This document shows, in pieces, positions 44,174 through 52,951 of a DNA stretch of 64,000 nucleotides. Under the pieces are notes generated by a model that saw nothing but the letters and a program-made list of their open reading frames with translations, ran no database searches and had not been told where the DNA came from. Origin of the DNA: Streptomyces sp. NBC_00704 (GTDB lineage Bacteria; Actinomycetota; Actinomycetes; Streptomycetales; Streptomycetaceae); the NCBI RefSeq assembly GCF_036226605.1, contig NZ_CP109000.1, positions 4,336,501 to 4,400,500 on the forward strand. The letters run 5' to 3'. The first letter of the stretch is position 1. Each line of letters begins with the position of its first letter. Position numbers and translations under genes: made by a program.

Positions 44174-44629
44174 TCAGCCCGCGAACGCCTTGCGGAGCCG
44201 TTCCGCCGCGTCCGCCAGTACCTCGACGCGTTTGCAGAACGCGAACCGCACGAAGGGCGCGCCCGCGTCGCGGCGGTCGTAGAAGACCGCGTTGGGGAGG
44301 GCGACGACGCCCGCGCGTTCGGGCAGGGCGCGGCAGAAGGCGAAGCCGTCGGTCTCGCCGAGGGGGCGGATGTCGGCGGTGATGAAGTAGGTGCCGGTCG
44401 GCACGAACACCCCGAAGCCGGCGTCCGCCAGTCCCGCCGCCGGCAGCTCCCGCTTGGCCCGCATGTCCTCGCGGAACCCGTCGAAGTACGCGTCCGGCAG
44501 ACGCAGGGCCTCGGCGACCGCGTACTGGAAGGGTCCGGAGGCGACGTACGTCAGGTACTGCTTCGCCGAGCGGACGGCCGCGACGAGCGCGGGCGCCGCC
44601 GTGATCCAGGCCACTCCTCGTTCACGCAC
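44174..44629 (-). pseudogene. Displaced 3' fragment of an aminotransferase gene
   Basis: About 148 codons homologous to residues 252-399 of the intact aminotransferase at 45356-46555 (LVAAVRSAKQYLTYVASGPF is identical, and most of the rest matches). The active-site Lys part is missing, so it cannot work. Homology stops abruptly near 44612, just before the toxin-antitoxin promoter at 44679. The two copies differ by roughly 15% in DNA, so the event is not recent or one copy came from a relative. Confidence 0.85.
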
Positions 44630-44678
44630 TCATTCGCGTGCAGGCCACAGGGCCACACGAGCGAGCGACAGTGAGCCG

Positions 44679-44707
44679 TTGTGTACACATGGAACACTCG
44701 GTACTCT
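44679..44707 (+). promoter_or_regulatory. Promoter and palindrome of the second toxin-antitoxin pair
   Basis: -35 TTGTGT (44679-44684), 17-bp spacer, -10 TACTCT (44702-44707). A perfect 10-bp palindrome TGTGTACACA (44680-44689) covers the -35 and is the likely operator. The expected start of transcription is at or next to the antitoxin ATG (44715), which would make the mRNA leaderless; no ribosome site is seen. Confidence 0.65.
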
Positions 44708-44714
44708 TGGGCGC

Positions 44715-44984
44715 ATGACGCAGCCAATGCCCATAGAGTCCATCCGCGATGTCCGGGCGCACCTGGCCGAGGTCGTGGAGCGAGCCGACCGGGATGACGT
44801 GCCTACCGTGATCACCCGGCGCGGCAAGCAGGTCGCCGCCGTGGTGTCCATCGAGGTCCTGCGCAAATACCAGGAGTGGGAAGAGCGCGAGATCAACCGG
44901 ATCATCGACGAGCGCATGACCAACCCGACACCCGGCATCCCGATCGAGGACATCATGAGGGAGACGCTGGCGCGCAGTGAGTGA
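44715..44984 (+). CDS. Phd/YefM-type antitoxin
   Basis: An 89-aa antitoxin: PIESIRDVRAHLAEVVERAD, VPTVITRRGKQVAAVVSIEV, then a charged toxin-binding helix (KYQEWEEREINRIIDERM). It differs clearly from the YefM at 43807, so this is a second, independent module. It overlaps the toxin gene by 8 bp. Confidence 0.92.
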   Translation: MTQPMPIESIRDVRAHLAEVVERADRDDVPTVITRRGKQVAAVVSIEVLRKYQEWEEREINRIIDERMTNPTPGIPIEDIMRETLARSE

Positions 44985-45240
44985 GTACCGCACCGTCTTC
45001 CGAGCCGAGGCTCAGGCCGAACTTCGCAAGGTCCCGCGAGACATGGCCCTCCGCATTCTGGCCAAGCTGACTGAGCTGGAGAGCGACCCGATGGGGTTCA
45101 ACACCACGGCCCTCGTCTCCCAGCCCGACCGGCGCCGCCTACGGGTGGGCGACTACCGCGTGATCTACACAATCGACAACGGCGAGCTGGTGGTGTGGGT
45201 TGTACACGTCGGGCATCGCTCCACCGTCTACGACACCTGA
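44977..45240 (+). CDS. RelE/ParE-family toxin
   Basis: An 87-aa toxin starting at a GTG inside the antitoxin gene: YRTVFRAEAQAELRKVPRD, then DRRRLRVGDYRVIYTIDN and VVHVGHRSTVY, the RelE-type core. It probably cleaves mRNA at the ribosome. The pair lies exactly between a broken and an intact copy of the aminotransferase gene. Confidence 0.92.
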   Translation: MSEYRTVFRAEAQAELRKVPRDMALRILAKLTELESDPMGFNTTALVSQPDRRRLRVGDYRVIYTIDNGELVVWVVHVGHRSTVYDT

Positions 45241-45355
45241 ACACTCCTGGCATCCGGTCATGATGTCCAGCACCGATCCAGAAGGCGGAGCGGACCTGGC
45301 ACCTGCACCGCAGACGGGGAGAGGCCGGCCTCGCGTGACGGCAGTCAGCCGGTGG

Positions 45356-46555
45356 TCAGCGTGCGAATGCCTTGCGCAGCCGTTCCGTCGCATCCGCCAG
45401 GACCTGCGTGCGCTTGCAGAAGGCGAAGCGGACGAACGGGGCGCCCTCGTCGCGGTGGTCGTAGAAGACCGCGTTCGGGATGGCGACGACGCCGGCCCGC
45501 TCGGGCAGGGCGCGGCAGAAGGCGAAGCCGTCGGTCTCGCCGAGGGGGCGGATGTCGGTGGTGACGAAGTAGGTGCCGGTCGGCACGAACACCCCGAAGC
45601 CCGCGTCCGTCAGCCCCGCCGCCAGTAGGTCCCGCTTGGCCCGCATGTCCTCGCGGAAGCCGTCGAAGTACGCGTCCGGCAGGCGCAGGGCCTCGGCGAC
45701 CGCGTACTGGAAGGGCCCGGAGGCGACATACGTCAGGTACTGCTTCGCCGAGCGGACGGCGGCGACGAGACCGGGGGCGCCGGTGATCCAGCCGACCTTC
45801 CATCCGGTGAAGGAGAAGGTCTTGCCGGCCGAGCCGATCGTGACCGTGCGCTCGCGCATCCCCGGCAGGGTGGCCAGCGGCACGTGCTCGGCGTCGTCGA
45901 ACACCAGGTGCTCGTACACCTCGTCGGTCACCACGAGCAGGTCCCGCTCCACGGCCAGCTCGGCGATCGTCGTCAGCTCCGCGCGGGTGAGGACCGTGCC
46001 GGTCGGGTTGTGCGGGGTGTTGATCAGCAGCAGCCGGGTGCGGTCGGTGACCGCGCCGCGCAGCTCGTCCAGGTCGAGGCGGAAGCGCGCCTCCTCCGGA
46101 TCCGGGCGCAGCGTGACCGGCACGCGTGTGGCGCCGGCCATGGCGATGCAGGCCGCGTAGGAGTCGTAGTACGGCTCCAGGGCGATCACCTCGTCGCCGG
46201 GCTCCAGCAGGGCGAGGAGCGAGGCGGCGATGGCCTCCGTGGCCCCGGCGGTGACCAGGACCTCCGTGTCCGGGTCGAAGGACAGGCCGTAGCGGCGGCG
46301 CTGGTGGTCGGCGATCGCCGTGCGCAGCTCGGGGACGCCCGGACCCGGCGGGTACTGGTTGCCGCGTCCGTCCCGCAGCGCCCGCACGGCCGCCTCGCGG
46401 ATCTCCTCGGGGCCGTCCGTGTCGGGGAATCCCTGGCCCAGGTTGATCGCGCCGGTCGACATCGCCAGCGCCGACATCTCGGCGAAGATCGTCGTCCCGA
46501 ACTGGGCGAGGCGGCGGTTCAGGAACGGGCGCGCGGTGGAGGTCATGAGCGTCAT
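45356..46555 (-). CDS. PLP-dependent aminotransferase, class I/II
   Basis: A 399-aa fold-type I aminotransferase. The PLP Lys is 245 in SAGKTFSFTGWKVGW; other landmarks are TAGATEAIAASLLALLEPGD, NTPHNPTGTVLTRAEL and the Arg near the end in FVRFAFCKR. The sequence is closest to methionine/kynurenine-type aminotransferases (YbdL/KAT family); substrate not certain. A second 3' end of this gene lies 0.75 kb downstream, across a toxin-antitoxin pair. Confidence 0.93.
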   Translation of the reverse strand: MTLMTSTARPFLNRRLAQFGTTIFAEMSALAMSTGAINLGQGFPDTDGPEEIREAAVRALRDGRGNQYPPGPGVPELRTAIADHQRRRYGLSFDPDTEVLVTAGATEAIAASLLALLEPGDEVIALEPYYDSYAACIAMAGATRVPVTLRPDPEEARFRLDLDELRGAVTDRTRLLLINTPHNPTGTVLTRAELTTIAELAVERDLLVVTDEVYEHLVFDDAEHVPLATLPGMRERTVTIGSAGKTFSFTGWKVGWITGAPGLVAAVRSAKQYLTYVASGPFQYAVAEALRLPDAYFDGFREDMRAKRDLLAAGLTDAGFGVFVPTGTYFVTTDIRPLGETDGFAFCRALPERAGVVAIPNAVFYDHRDEGAPFVRFAFCKRTQVLADATERLRKAFAR

Positions 46556-46739
46556 CCTGCGCCGAAGCCCGGCGGTTCCTCAACCTCACCGGGCCCGCCG
46601 CGAGGACTGTCGTAACGGGCCGGAGCCCGCCCGGCACGACAGGCCGGGCGGGCCGGGCGGGTCCCGCCGTGTGGCACGACGGGCCCCGGTGTCCCGGCGG
46701 GGGTCGTCCTGACGGGCCCCGCTTCCGGCGGCCTGTGAC

Positions 46740-46765
46740 GGCCGGGCGGGCTTCGCCGCCCGGCC
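46740..46765 (-). terminator. Terminator of the DUF1062 gene
   Basis: A 10-bp perfect stem (GGCCGGGCGG / CCGCCCGGCC) with a GCTTCG loop, 4 bp beyond the stop codon of the minus-strand DUF1062 gene. Confidence 0.8.
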
Positions 46766-46769
46766 GGCC

Positions 46770-47297
46770 TCAGCGCTTCAGGGTGAAGGTGAAGTCGCCG
46801 GAGAGCTTGCCGGTCAGGCGGACCGCCGAGACGAGCGCGCCCTGCGCGATCAGTCTCTCGACCTCGGCCCGCGGCAGACCGCAGCCCTCGGCGATCAGCC
46901 GCACCGGCCGGACGGGTATCCGCGCCGCGAAGCGGACCGAGACGTCGATCGCCTCGTCGTCCGGACGCACCGGCCCGCCGGTGTCGAGGCGCCAGGCGTC
47001 GTCCCAGTCGAGGGCGATGCGGTTACGCCGCCGCACGAGCGGGTCCCTGAGCAACTCGGCCGCCAGAGCGGGGTCGTTGCCGTGCAGCCGGTCCAGCAGC
47101 GCCGGCCGTACCGAGCGCACGTTCGTGCGTTCCAGGATCGTGAGCTTCGCGGTGTCCCCGCACCCCGTGCAGAGCACGAGGAGCCAGACGTCGACGAGCT
47201 TGTGGTGGGCGTTGACGCGGAACCTGCCGTCCGTCCGGAAGCGCGGGGACGCGCACGCGTGACAACGGCGCAGGACGAGCGGCAGGGAGGTGGGCAT
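46770..47297 (-). CDS. DUF1062 protein with zinc-ribbon-like cysteines
   Basis: A 175-aa protein of the DUF1062 type: CHACASPRFRTDGRFRVNAH, then VDVWLLVLCTGCGDTAKLTI, giving two CxxC pairs likely to bind zinc. The family is common in bacteria without known function. Start ATG at 47297; no clear ribosome site, which is typical of some leaderless Streptomyces genes. Confidence 0.85.
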   Translation of the reverse strand: MPTSLPLVLRRCHACASPRFRTDGRFRVNAHHKLVDVWLLVLCTGCGDTAKLTILERTNVRSVRPALLDRLHGNDPALAAELLRDPLVRRRNRIALDWDDAWRLDTGGPVRPDDEAIDVSVRFAARIPVRPVRLIAEGCGLPRAEVERLIAQGALVSAVRLTGKLSGDFTFTLKR

Positions 47298-47695
47298 GAC
47301 AACCCAGTTTTCGAGCACAGAAGTACACCGGTTTTCCAGTGAGAAGTCCGCAGCAAAAAGCAGCACGGCGCACGGATGCGACGCGCGACCGATCAGCGCT
47401 CGGGAGGTCTCACACGGTGTACAACGGCCACGTCCTTGCCTGGGCGACTTCGTCCGGCAGCAAGGTAGCGGCGCGCGGCGACGCCGCTCAACCGGTTTTC
47501 CACGGCGGCCACCGCCCCCCGGGACCACCCTTCTGCGCAGGTCAGAGATGTTTCTCCGGGCGGAACCCTCTGAAGTTGCTCAACTCTGCTTTGGCCGGTG
47601 AGGCGGACGGGCATCCCCCGGTCACGTGGCGCTCAGGCACCGCGCGAGGCGCCCACGGGGGGCTGCTTCGGGGGACTCGGAAGGAGGATGACGCC
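47298..47695. other. Gene-free stretch with lower GC
   Basis: 398 bp between the divergent DUF1062 gene and the Cys/Gly-rich gene. GC is visibly lower around 47298-47360 and 47535-47600. It should hold two divergent promoters. I see no conserved RNA or small gene. Confidence 0.4.
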
Positions 47696-47995
47696 ATGGT
47701 CTTCGGCATCGTCCTGGCGATGATCGCGTGCGTGTTCGTGCTGGCCCTGCTCATCAACGCCGCCAACCGCAGCGGCGGCGGGAAGCCGCGCCGCGGCGGT
47801 CGCGGGCACGGCTCGTCCGGCGGCGGGGCAGCCGCCGGCAGCTGGTGGGCCGGTGGAGACAGCGGCTCCGGAGGGGGCCATCACGGGGGCCACGGAGGCC
47901 ACTCCTGCGGCGGAGGCCACTCCTGCGGAGGCGGGTCCTCCTGCGGGGGCGGTTCCTCCTGCGGAGGAGGCGGCGGATGCGGCGGAGGCAGCTGA
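47696..47995 (+). CDS. Small membrane protein with Cys/Gly/His repeats
   Basis: A 99-aa protein. AAGGAGGA lies 8 bases before the ATG. One membrane helix (VFGIVLAMIACVFVLALLI), a basic Gly linker and a Trp pair are followed by a tail of SCGGG units: HHGGHGGHSCGGGHSCGGGS and onward, with six Cys and several His. Such tails can bind metals (Cu, Zn) or form cross-links. No described family is recognised. Confidence 0.75.
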   Translation: MVFGIVLAMIACVFVLALLINAANRSGGGKPRRGGRGHGSSGGGAAAGSWWAGGDSGSGGGHHGGHGGHSCGGGHSCGGGSSCGGGSSCGGGGGCGGGS

Positions 47996-48533
47996 CACGG
48001 GGCAGCTGAGCTCCCCGCGGGGAAGCCGCATCCGGACCGCGGGGCCCGCCGCCGACCACGGGCCCCGCGGTCGCGCCGAGGGCGGGGACGGGGACGGGGA
48101 CGCGGATGCGCCCGCCGGACCGGGGGCGAACCCTCCCAACGCCCTCCCAGCGCCCTCCCCAAGGCCCTCCCCAAGGGGCCCGTCACGGGCCCCCGCCGTC
48201 GCTTCGGCCGGGAGCGGCCGGTGCGTGTACCCGCGTCCCCGGCTTTCATGTGGGGCGCGTGGGCGCACGCCGCATCGCTCGGCGCACGCCATAGTTGAAC
48301 AATTGAGCTGTGTAGCCCCCCGAGGGATGGAAACCCCACGAAGTTGGGTAAAAACGCTGTGGCGGCTCCGCAGTTCATGATTCCCTCTAAGCACCGACGC
48401 AGCCCCTCGGACCCTCTTCGGACGTCCCGAGCAAACGACACTCCCAGACCGGGCTGACCGGGGCCGTCTCCCGGTGTCGTCCTGGGTGCGCCGGACCCAC
48501 TCCTCATCTTCTGCTTCTCCGCGGAGCCGACCC
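47996..48533. other. 538-bp gene-free stretch
   Basis: Left half is very GC-rich with CCTCCCCAAGG-type repeats. The right part (about 48290-48385) is an AT-richer island that includes GTTGAACAATTGAGC and GGTAAAAACGC. This looks like a promoter or structured leader of the gene at 48534, but I cannot define elements or match a known riboswitch. Confidence 0.4.
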
Positions 48534-49073
48534 ATGCTCACGACCCTGAACACCTCCTACACCGACACGCGCGCGGCCGATCTCGCCTGGGCCCTGGGGC
48601 GCGAGCCGTTGCCCGCCCTCGCCACCCTCGACCTCGAACTGTCAGCCGCCAAGCTGCAGTTGAGACTGCTCGGCGCCTCGCACCAGGTGCTGCTGGAACA
48701 GGAGGAGGGCTGTTGCTCGGAGACGGTGGCCTGCATCCCCGGCAGCAGCACCCCCCTCCCCCTGGGCGTCGCCAAACGCGTGGGCGACTGGGAGTACGAG
48801 TTCGCGGCCCGCGTCGAGGTGCTCTCGCCGGGCCAGTTCGCGGGCCGCGCCCAGGAACTCCTCGCCCTCGTCTCCGAACACCCGCACGGCCTGGCCGGCG
48901 TCTTCCCGGGCAGCCCGCACGCCTTCACCGCGCTCCTCGTCCAACGGCAGGAAGGGCAGGTGAACTGGCGGACCTGGCACGCCTATCCGCAGGACGGCCA
49001 GCTGGTGGCGACGCGCACCAGAGTGGGCATCCGGGCCCGCTCGGGCGACCCCGTCCCGCTGACGGCGACGTGA
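48534..49073 (+). CDS. DUF2617 family protein
   Basis: A 179-aa soluble protein with the DUF2617 pattern (DTRAADLAWALGREPLPALA, then ELSAAKLQLRLLGASHQVLL, HAFTALLV, VNWRTWHAYPQDGQ). ATG after GGAG. In Streptomyces this gene commonly precedes the spermidine-synthase-like gene that follows here; the role is unknown. Confidence 0.85.
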   Translation: MLTTLNTSYTDTRAADLAWALGREPLPALATLDLELSAAKLQLRLLGASHQVLLEQEEGCCSETVACIPGSSTPLPLGVAKRVGDWEYEFAARVEVLSPGQFAGRAQELLALVSEHPHGLAGVFPGSPHAFTALLVQRQEGQVNWRTWHAYPQDGQLVATRTRVGIRARSGDPVPLTAT

Positions 49074-49180
49074 GCGACGTGAGCGACCCGAGCGACCTAA
49101 ACACACAGAACCGCAGACAGCCCGGAGTTCACACGTGTGGGTGACGTAGGGTGCCCTCACCGTAACGTAACGTCGCAGTC

Positions 49181-50818
49181 GTGATCGAAGCGCACGCCCC
49201 AGCGCCACCCGGCGCCCCGCCGTCCTGGCGGGGCCCCGCGCGGCTCCCCGTCCGGCCGGACACCGGACGCTTCCTGGTCCTGGCGTGCGTCTTCGTCTGC
49301 GCCGCGTGCGGTCTCGTCTACGAACTGGAACTCGTCGCGCTCGCCTCCTACTTGATGGGCGACTCCGTCACCCAGGCCTCCGTCGTGCTGTCCGTCATGG
49401 TCTTCGCGATGGGCATCGGCTCCCTCGCCGCCAAGCGGCTGCGCCGGTTCGCCGCGGCCGGCTTCGGCGCGCTGGAGGCGGCCCTCGCGCTGGTCGGCGG
49501 GTGCAGCGCCATGGCCCTGTACGCGGTGTTCGCCTGGACGGGCGCGTGGGGCGGCCTGTGGGCCAACGGCCCCCGCGTCCTGCTCGTCGCGTTCTCCCTG
49601 GCCATCGGCCTGCTCATCGGCGCCGAGGTGCCGCTGCTCATGGAGCTCATCCAGCGCGTCCGCCGCCAGGACGCGGGCGGCGCGGTGGCCGACCTGTTCG
49701 CCGCGGACTACGTGGGCGCGCTCGTGGGCGGCCTCGCCTTTCCCTTCCTGCTGCTGCCGTTCCTCGGCCAGTTGACGAGTTCGCTGCTGACCGGCGCCGT
49801 CAACGTCGTGGCAGGAGCCGCCCTGGTTCTCGGCCTGTTCCGCCGCGACCTCACCTGCCGGGCCCGCTGCCTCCTGCTCGTCGCCAACATCACCGCCCTC
49901 GGCGTCCTCGGCTCCGCCGCCGTCCTCGTCGACGACTTCGAACGGGCCGCGCGGCAGGCGGTCTACGGCGACGACGTGCGGGTGGCGGTGCGGACCGGCG
50001 TCCAGGAGATCGTCCTCACCGGCGGCGACCGCGGCCGCCCCCTCGACCTCTACCTCGACGGCCGGCTGCGCGTCGGCGGCCGCGAGGAACGGCGCTACCA
50101 CGAGGCGCTGGTCCACCCGGCGATGAACGGCCCCCACGCGCGCGTGCTGGTCCTCGGCGGCGGCGACGGCCTGGCCGTCCGCGAGGCCCTCGCCCATCCC
50201 GGCGTCCGCCGCGTCGACGTCGTCGACCCCGACCCCGGCCTGGTCCGGCTGGCCCGCACCGACCCCGCGCTGTCCGGCCTCAACGGCCACGTCTACGGCG
50301 ACCCGCGCGTCCATGTCACCGCCGCGGATGCCTTCCAGTGGCTGCGCGAGGCGTCCGCGGCGACGTACGACGTGGTCGTGGCGGACCTGCCCGACCCCGG
50401 CATCACCGCCAGCACCAAGCTGTACTCCGAGGAGTTCTACGGCCTCGCCCGGCGCGCCCTGGCCCCCGGCGGCCGGCTCGTGGTGCACGCCGGCCCGGTC
50501 GCCACCCGACCGCGCGTGTTTTGGACGGTCGAGGCGACACTGCGCGCGGCCGGCCTGCGCACCGCCCCCTACCGCGTCGACGGCCGCGCCACCGGCTTCA
50601 CCGCGGGCCCCGACCGCACCGCCGACACCGCCCGCGCGCCCCGCGACTGGGGATTCGTCCTGGCCTCCGCCGACGGCCGCCCGCGCCTGCGCCTCGACCC
50701 GCACGGGCGCGCCCTGCGCACGCTGACCCAGGCGGCGCTGACGGCTGACGCGCGGGCGGCGCAGAGCACACGGGTGACGGGAGCACGGGCGTCCACGCTG
50801 GTGCATCCGCGCTACTGA
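49181..50818 (+). CDS. Membrane-fused spermidine synthase-like protein
   Basis: A 545-aa protein. The N-terminal half has six or seven membrane helices (FLVLACVFVCAACGLVYELE, VVLSVMVFAMGIGSLAAKRL, VLLVAFSLAIGLLIGAEVPL, and so on). The C-terminal half is a polyamine aminopropyltransferase/methyltransferase fold with the SAM-type site VLVLGGGDGLAVREALAHPG, VDVVDPDPGLVRLA and VVVADLPDPG. The usual active-site pair is partly kept (ADLPDP for DxxDP), so the reaction may be methyl or aminopropyl transfer. GTG start. Confidence 0.88.
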   Translation: MIEAHAPAPPGAPPSWRGPARLPVRPDTGRFLVLACVFVCAACGLVYELELVALASYLMGDSVTQASVVLSVMVFAMGIGSLAAKRLRRFAAAGFGALEAALALVGGCSAMALYAVFAWTGAWGGLWANGPRVLLVAFSLAIGLLIGAEVPLLMELIQRVRRQDAGGAVADLFAADYVGALVGGLAFPFLLLPFLGQLTSSLLTGAVNVVAGAALVLGLFRRDLTCRARCLLLVANITALGVLGSAAVLVDDFERAARQAVYGDDVRVAVRTGVQEIVLTGGDRGRPLDLYLDGRLRVGGREERRYHEALVHPAMNGPHARVLVLGGGDGLAVREALAHPGVRRVDVVDPDPGLVRLARTDPALSGLNGHVYGDPRVHVTAADAFQWLREASAATYDVVVADLPDPGITASTKLYSEEFYGLARRALAPGGRLVVHAGPVATRPRVFWTVEATLRAAGLRTAPYRVDGRATGFTAGPDRTADTARAPRDWGFVLASADGRPRLRLDPHGRALRTLTQAALTADARAAQSTRVTGARASTLVHPRY

Positions 50819-50974
50819 CGTGCCCCGGCCGGCCGGCCGTCCTCAGCGCTGTGGACGACCGCCGCGGGGTCCCGGCGGGCCGCGGCTGCGCGTACCGCCG
50901 GCCGGGAGCGCGGCGCGGCGGAATCCCGGTTTCGCCGGGTGCTTTCCCGCCCATGCTGGGTAGGCTCCGCACTC

Positions 50975-51985
50975 ATGGAGCATGAGGTGTTCGTTCCGGC
51001 TCCGGCCGAGCGGCTGACGGCGGCCCTCGCCGACCCCGCGCAGGTGGCCCGGGCGGTCCCCGGCCTCCAGCAGGACGCCGGCACCGACCCCGTGGCGGGG
51101 CGGCTCAAGCTGCGGATCGGCGGCCACACCATCACCTACCGGGGCGCCGTACGCGTCTCGCCGCGCGACGGCGGCGGCTTCACCGTGGAGGGCGACGCGG
51201 CCGAGGCCCGGGGCAGCGGTTCCGTGAAACTCGCCCTCACACTGCGGCTGCACGACGCCGACGGCGGCGCGACGCTCCGCTTCGAGGGGACGGCCACGGC
51301 GGACGGCCGGGTCACCGAACTGCCGTCGGAGGCGGTCGACTCCGCGGTCGCCCGCCTGCTGAACCGCTTCGCGGGCAACCTGGGCGCGGGAACCGCGCAG
51401 CCGGCCGAGGACACCCCGTCCCCCGCCACCGGCGGGCCCGGGAGCGAGAGCGCCGGGAGCGATGGCCCCGGAAGCGGGGGCGCCGACGACGGACGGGACG
51501 CCGCCGACGCGGAGACCCTGGAGACGCCGGACGCCCCGGACGCCCCGGACGCCGTGAACGACCTGGCCGACGCGGCCGACGCGGACGACGCCCGAAGCCT
51601 GGACGCGGCCGGGAGCCTGGCCGACGCCGGGGACCTGGACGACGTCGACGAGCCCGCCGTCCACGAGAACGTCCATGAGGACGGCCGCGAGGATGTGCAC
51701 GAGGACGTTCCTGAGGACGTCTTCGACGTGGAGGCGCCCCCGTCGGGGCTGGACGGCCTCGCCGGTCCCGGAGAGCCGCCCGCCGAGGCCGCTCACGCGC
51801 GCCGGACGATGATCGGCCGCAGCGCGGAGGAGGTGGACCACGCTCCGCCGCGCGGGCGCTACGCGCCGGTCCCGGCCCCGCAGACCGTCCTCCCCGGCAG
51901 TACGCTGCGCTGGGCCGCGCCCGCGGCCGCCCTGGTGGTCGCGTCGGCGATCGTGGTCGGCAGAGCGCTGCGCCGGCGGGGCTGA
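50975..51985 (+). CDS. CoxG-like SRPBCC protein with acidic linker and C-terminal anchor
   Basis: A 336-aa protein. Residues 1 to about 145 form an SRPBCC/CoxG fold (MEHEVFVPAPAERLTAALAD, then VPGLQQDAG and SLTLRLH-type strands). About 150 residues of Asp/Ala/Glu-rich sequence follow (DAPDAPDAVNDLADAADADD, later HEDVPEDVFD). One C-terminal membrane helix (AAPAAALVVASAIVVGRALR) anchors it. CoxG-type domains help recruit CO dehydrogenase to the membrane, but no such genes are nearby. Confidence 0.8.
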   Translation: MEHEVFVPAPAERLTAALADPAQVARAVPGLQQDAGTDPVAGRLKLRIGGHTITYRGAVRVSPRDGGGFTVEGDAAEARGSGSVKLALTLRLHDADGGATLRFEGTATADGRVTELPSEAVDSAVARLLNRFAGNLGAGTAQPAEDTPSPATGGPGSESAGSDGPGSGGADDGRDAADAETLETPDAPDAPDAVNDLADAADADDARSLDAAGSLADAGDLDDVDEPAVHENVHEDGREDVHEDVPEDVFDVEAPPSGLDGLAGPGEPPAEAAHARRTMIGRSAEEVDHAPPRGRYAPVPAPQTVLPGSTLRWAAPAAALVVASAIVVGRALRRRG

Positions 51986-52122
51986 CGGCGCGGCCGCGAC
52001 CGGACACGAGCCCGCGCGGGCCCCGCGCCGGGGGACCCCGCGGGCGTTCCCCGCAGCCCTCGCTGTCGCCGCCCGGACCCCTGCTCCCCAACACCCCTGT
52101 CCCGCCCCAGTAGGGTCGTCCC

Positions 52123-52929
52123 GTGAGTGACGAAGACATCACGCTGACCGCGGGTGACGCGGAGGTGACCGTGCAGCCGGGCAACGGCGGCCGGGTGGGT
52201 GGGCTGCGGGTCGGCGGCCTCGAACTGCTGCGCCAGGGCGAGCGGTTCGGCTGTTTCCCGATGGTCCCCTGGTGCGGCCGGATCCGCGACGGCCGCTTCC
52301 GCGACGGCGCGACCGTACGGCAGATGCCGCTCAACGCTCCCCCGAACGCCATCCACGGCACCGCCCGCGACGGCGCCTGGAAGGTCGCGCGGCGCACGGC
52401 GGACGAGGTGGTCCTGACGTACGCCCTCGTGGAGCCCTGGCCCTACCCGGGGCTGGTCACCCAGGTGATCACGCTGGCCGGGGACGAGCTGCGGATCGCC
52501 ATGTCGGTCGAGGCCCACGACTCGTCGTTCCCCGCGCAGATCGGCTGGCACCCCTGGTTCAACCGGACCCTCGGCGCCGGCGACGGGCGGGGCGGGCAGG
52601 AGGTGCGGGTCTCCTTCGAGCCGGCCTGGCAGGAGGAGCGCGGCGACGACCACCTGCCGACCGGCAACCGCGTCGCCCCGAAGCCCGGCCCCTGGGACGA
52701 CTGCTTCGGCATGCCCGGCGGCGTCGACGTCACCCTCACCTGGCCGGGGCAGCTGGAGCTGAAGGTGACCAGCCGCGAGGAGTGGGTCGTCGTCTACGAC
52801 GAGCAGGAGGCGGCCGTGTGCGTGGAGCCGCAGACCGGGCCGCCGGACGGACTGAACACACTTCCGCGCCTGGTCACCCCCCTGGAGCCGCTGGAGGCGT
52901 CGACCACCTGGTCGTGGACCCGGCTGTGA
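52123..52929 (+). CDS. Aldose 1-epimerase family protein
   Basis: A 268-aa mutarotase-fold enzyme: GGRVGGLRVGGLELL, FPMVPWCGRIRDGRF, NAIHGTARDGAW with the active-site His, GWHPWFNRTLG and the acidic motif VCVEPQTGPPDGLN. It interconverts sugar anomers. GTG start. It ends 22 bp before pyrE and is likely co-transcribed with it. Confidence 0.9.
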   Translation: MSDEDITLTAGDAEVTVQPGNGGRVGGLRVGGLELLRQGERFGCFPMVPWCGRIRDGRFRDGATVRQMPLNAPPNAIHGTARDGAWKVARRTADEVVLTYALVEPWPYPGLVTQVITLAGDELRIAMSVEAHDSSFPAQIGWHPWFNRTLGAGDGRGGQEVRVSFEPAWQEERGDDHLPTGNRVAPKPGPWDDCFGMPGGVDVTLTWPGQLELKVTSREEWVVVYDEQEAAVCVEPQTGPPDGLNTLPRLVTPLEPLEASTTWSWTRL

Positions 52930-52951
52930 GGGCCGCCTCTAAGCTGAGGGC

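Noticed and set aside
48290..48385. Riboswitch in the AT-richer patch before the DUF2617 gene
   Set aside because: I could not fit any known riboswitch core, so only a plain intergenic note is given.
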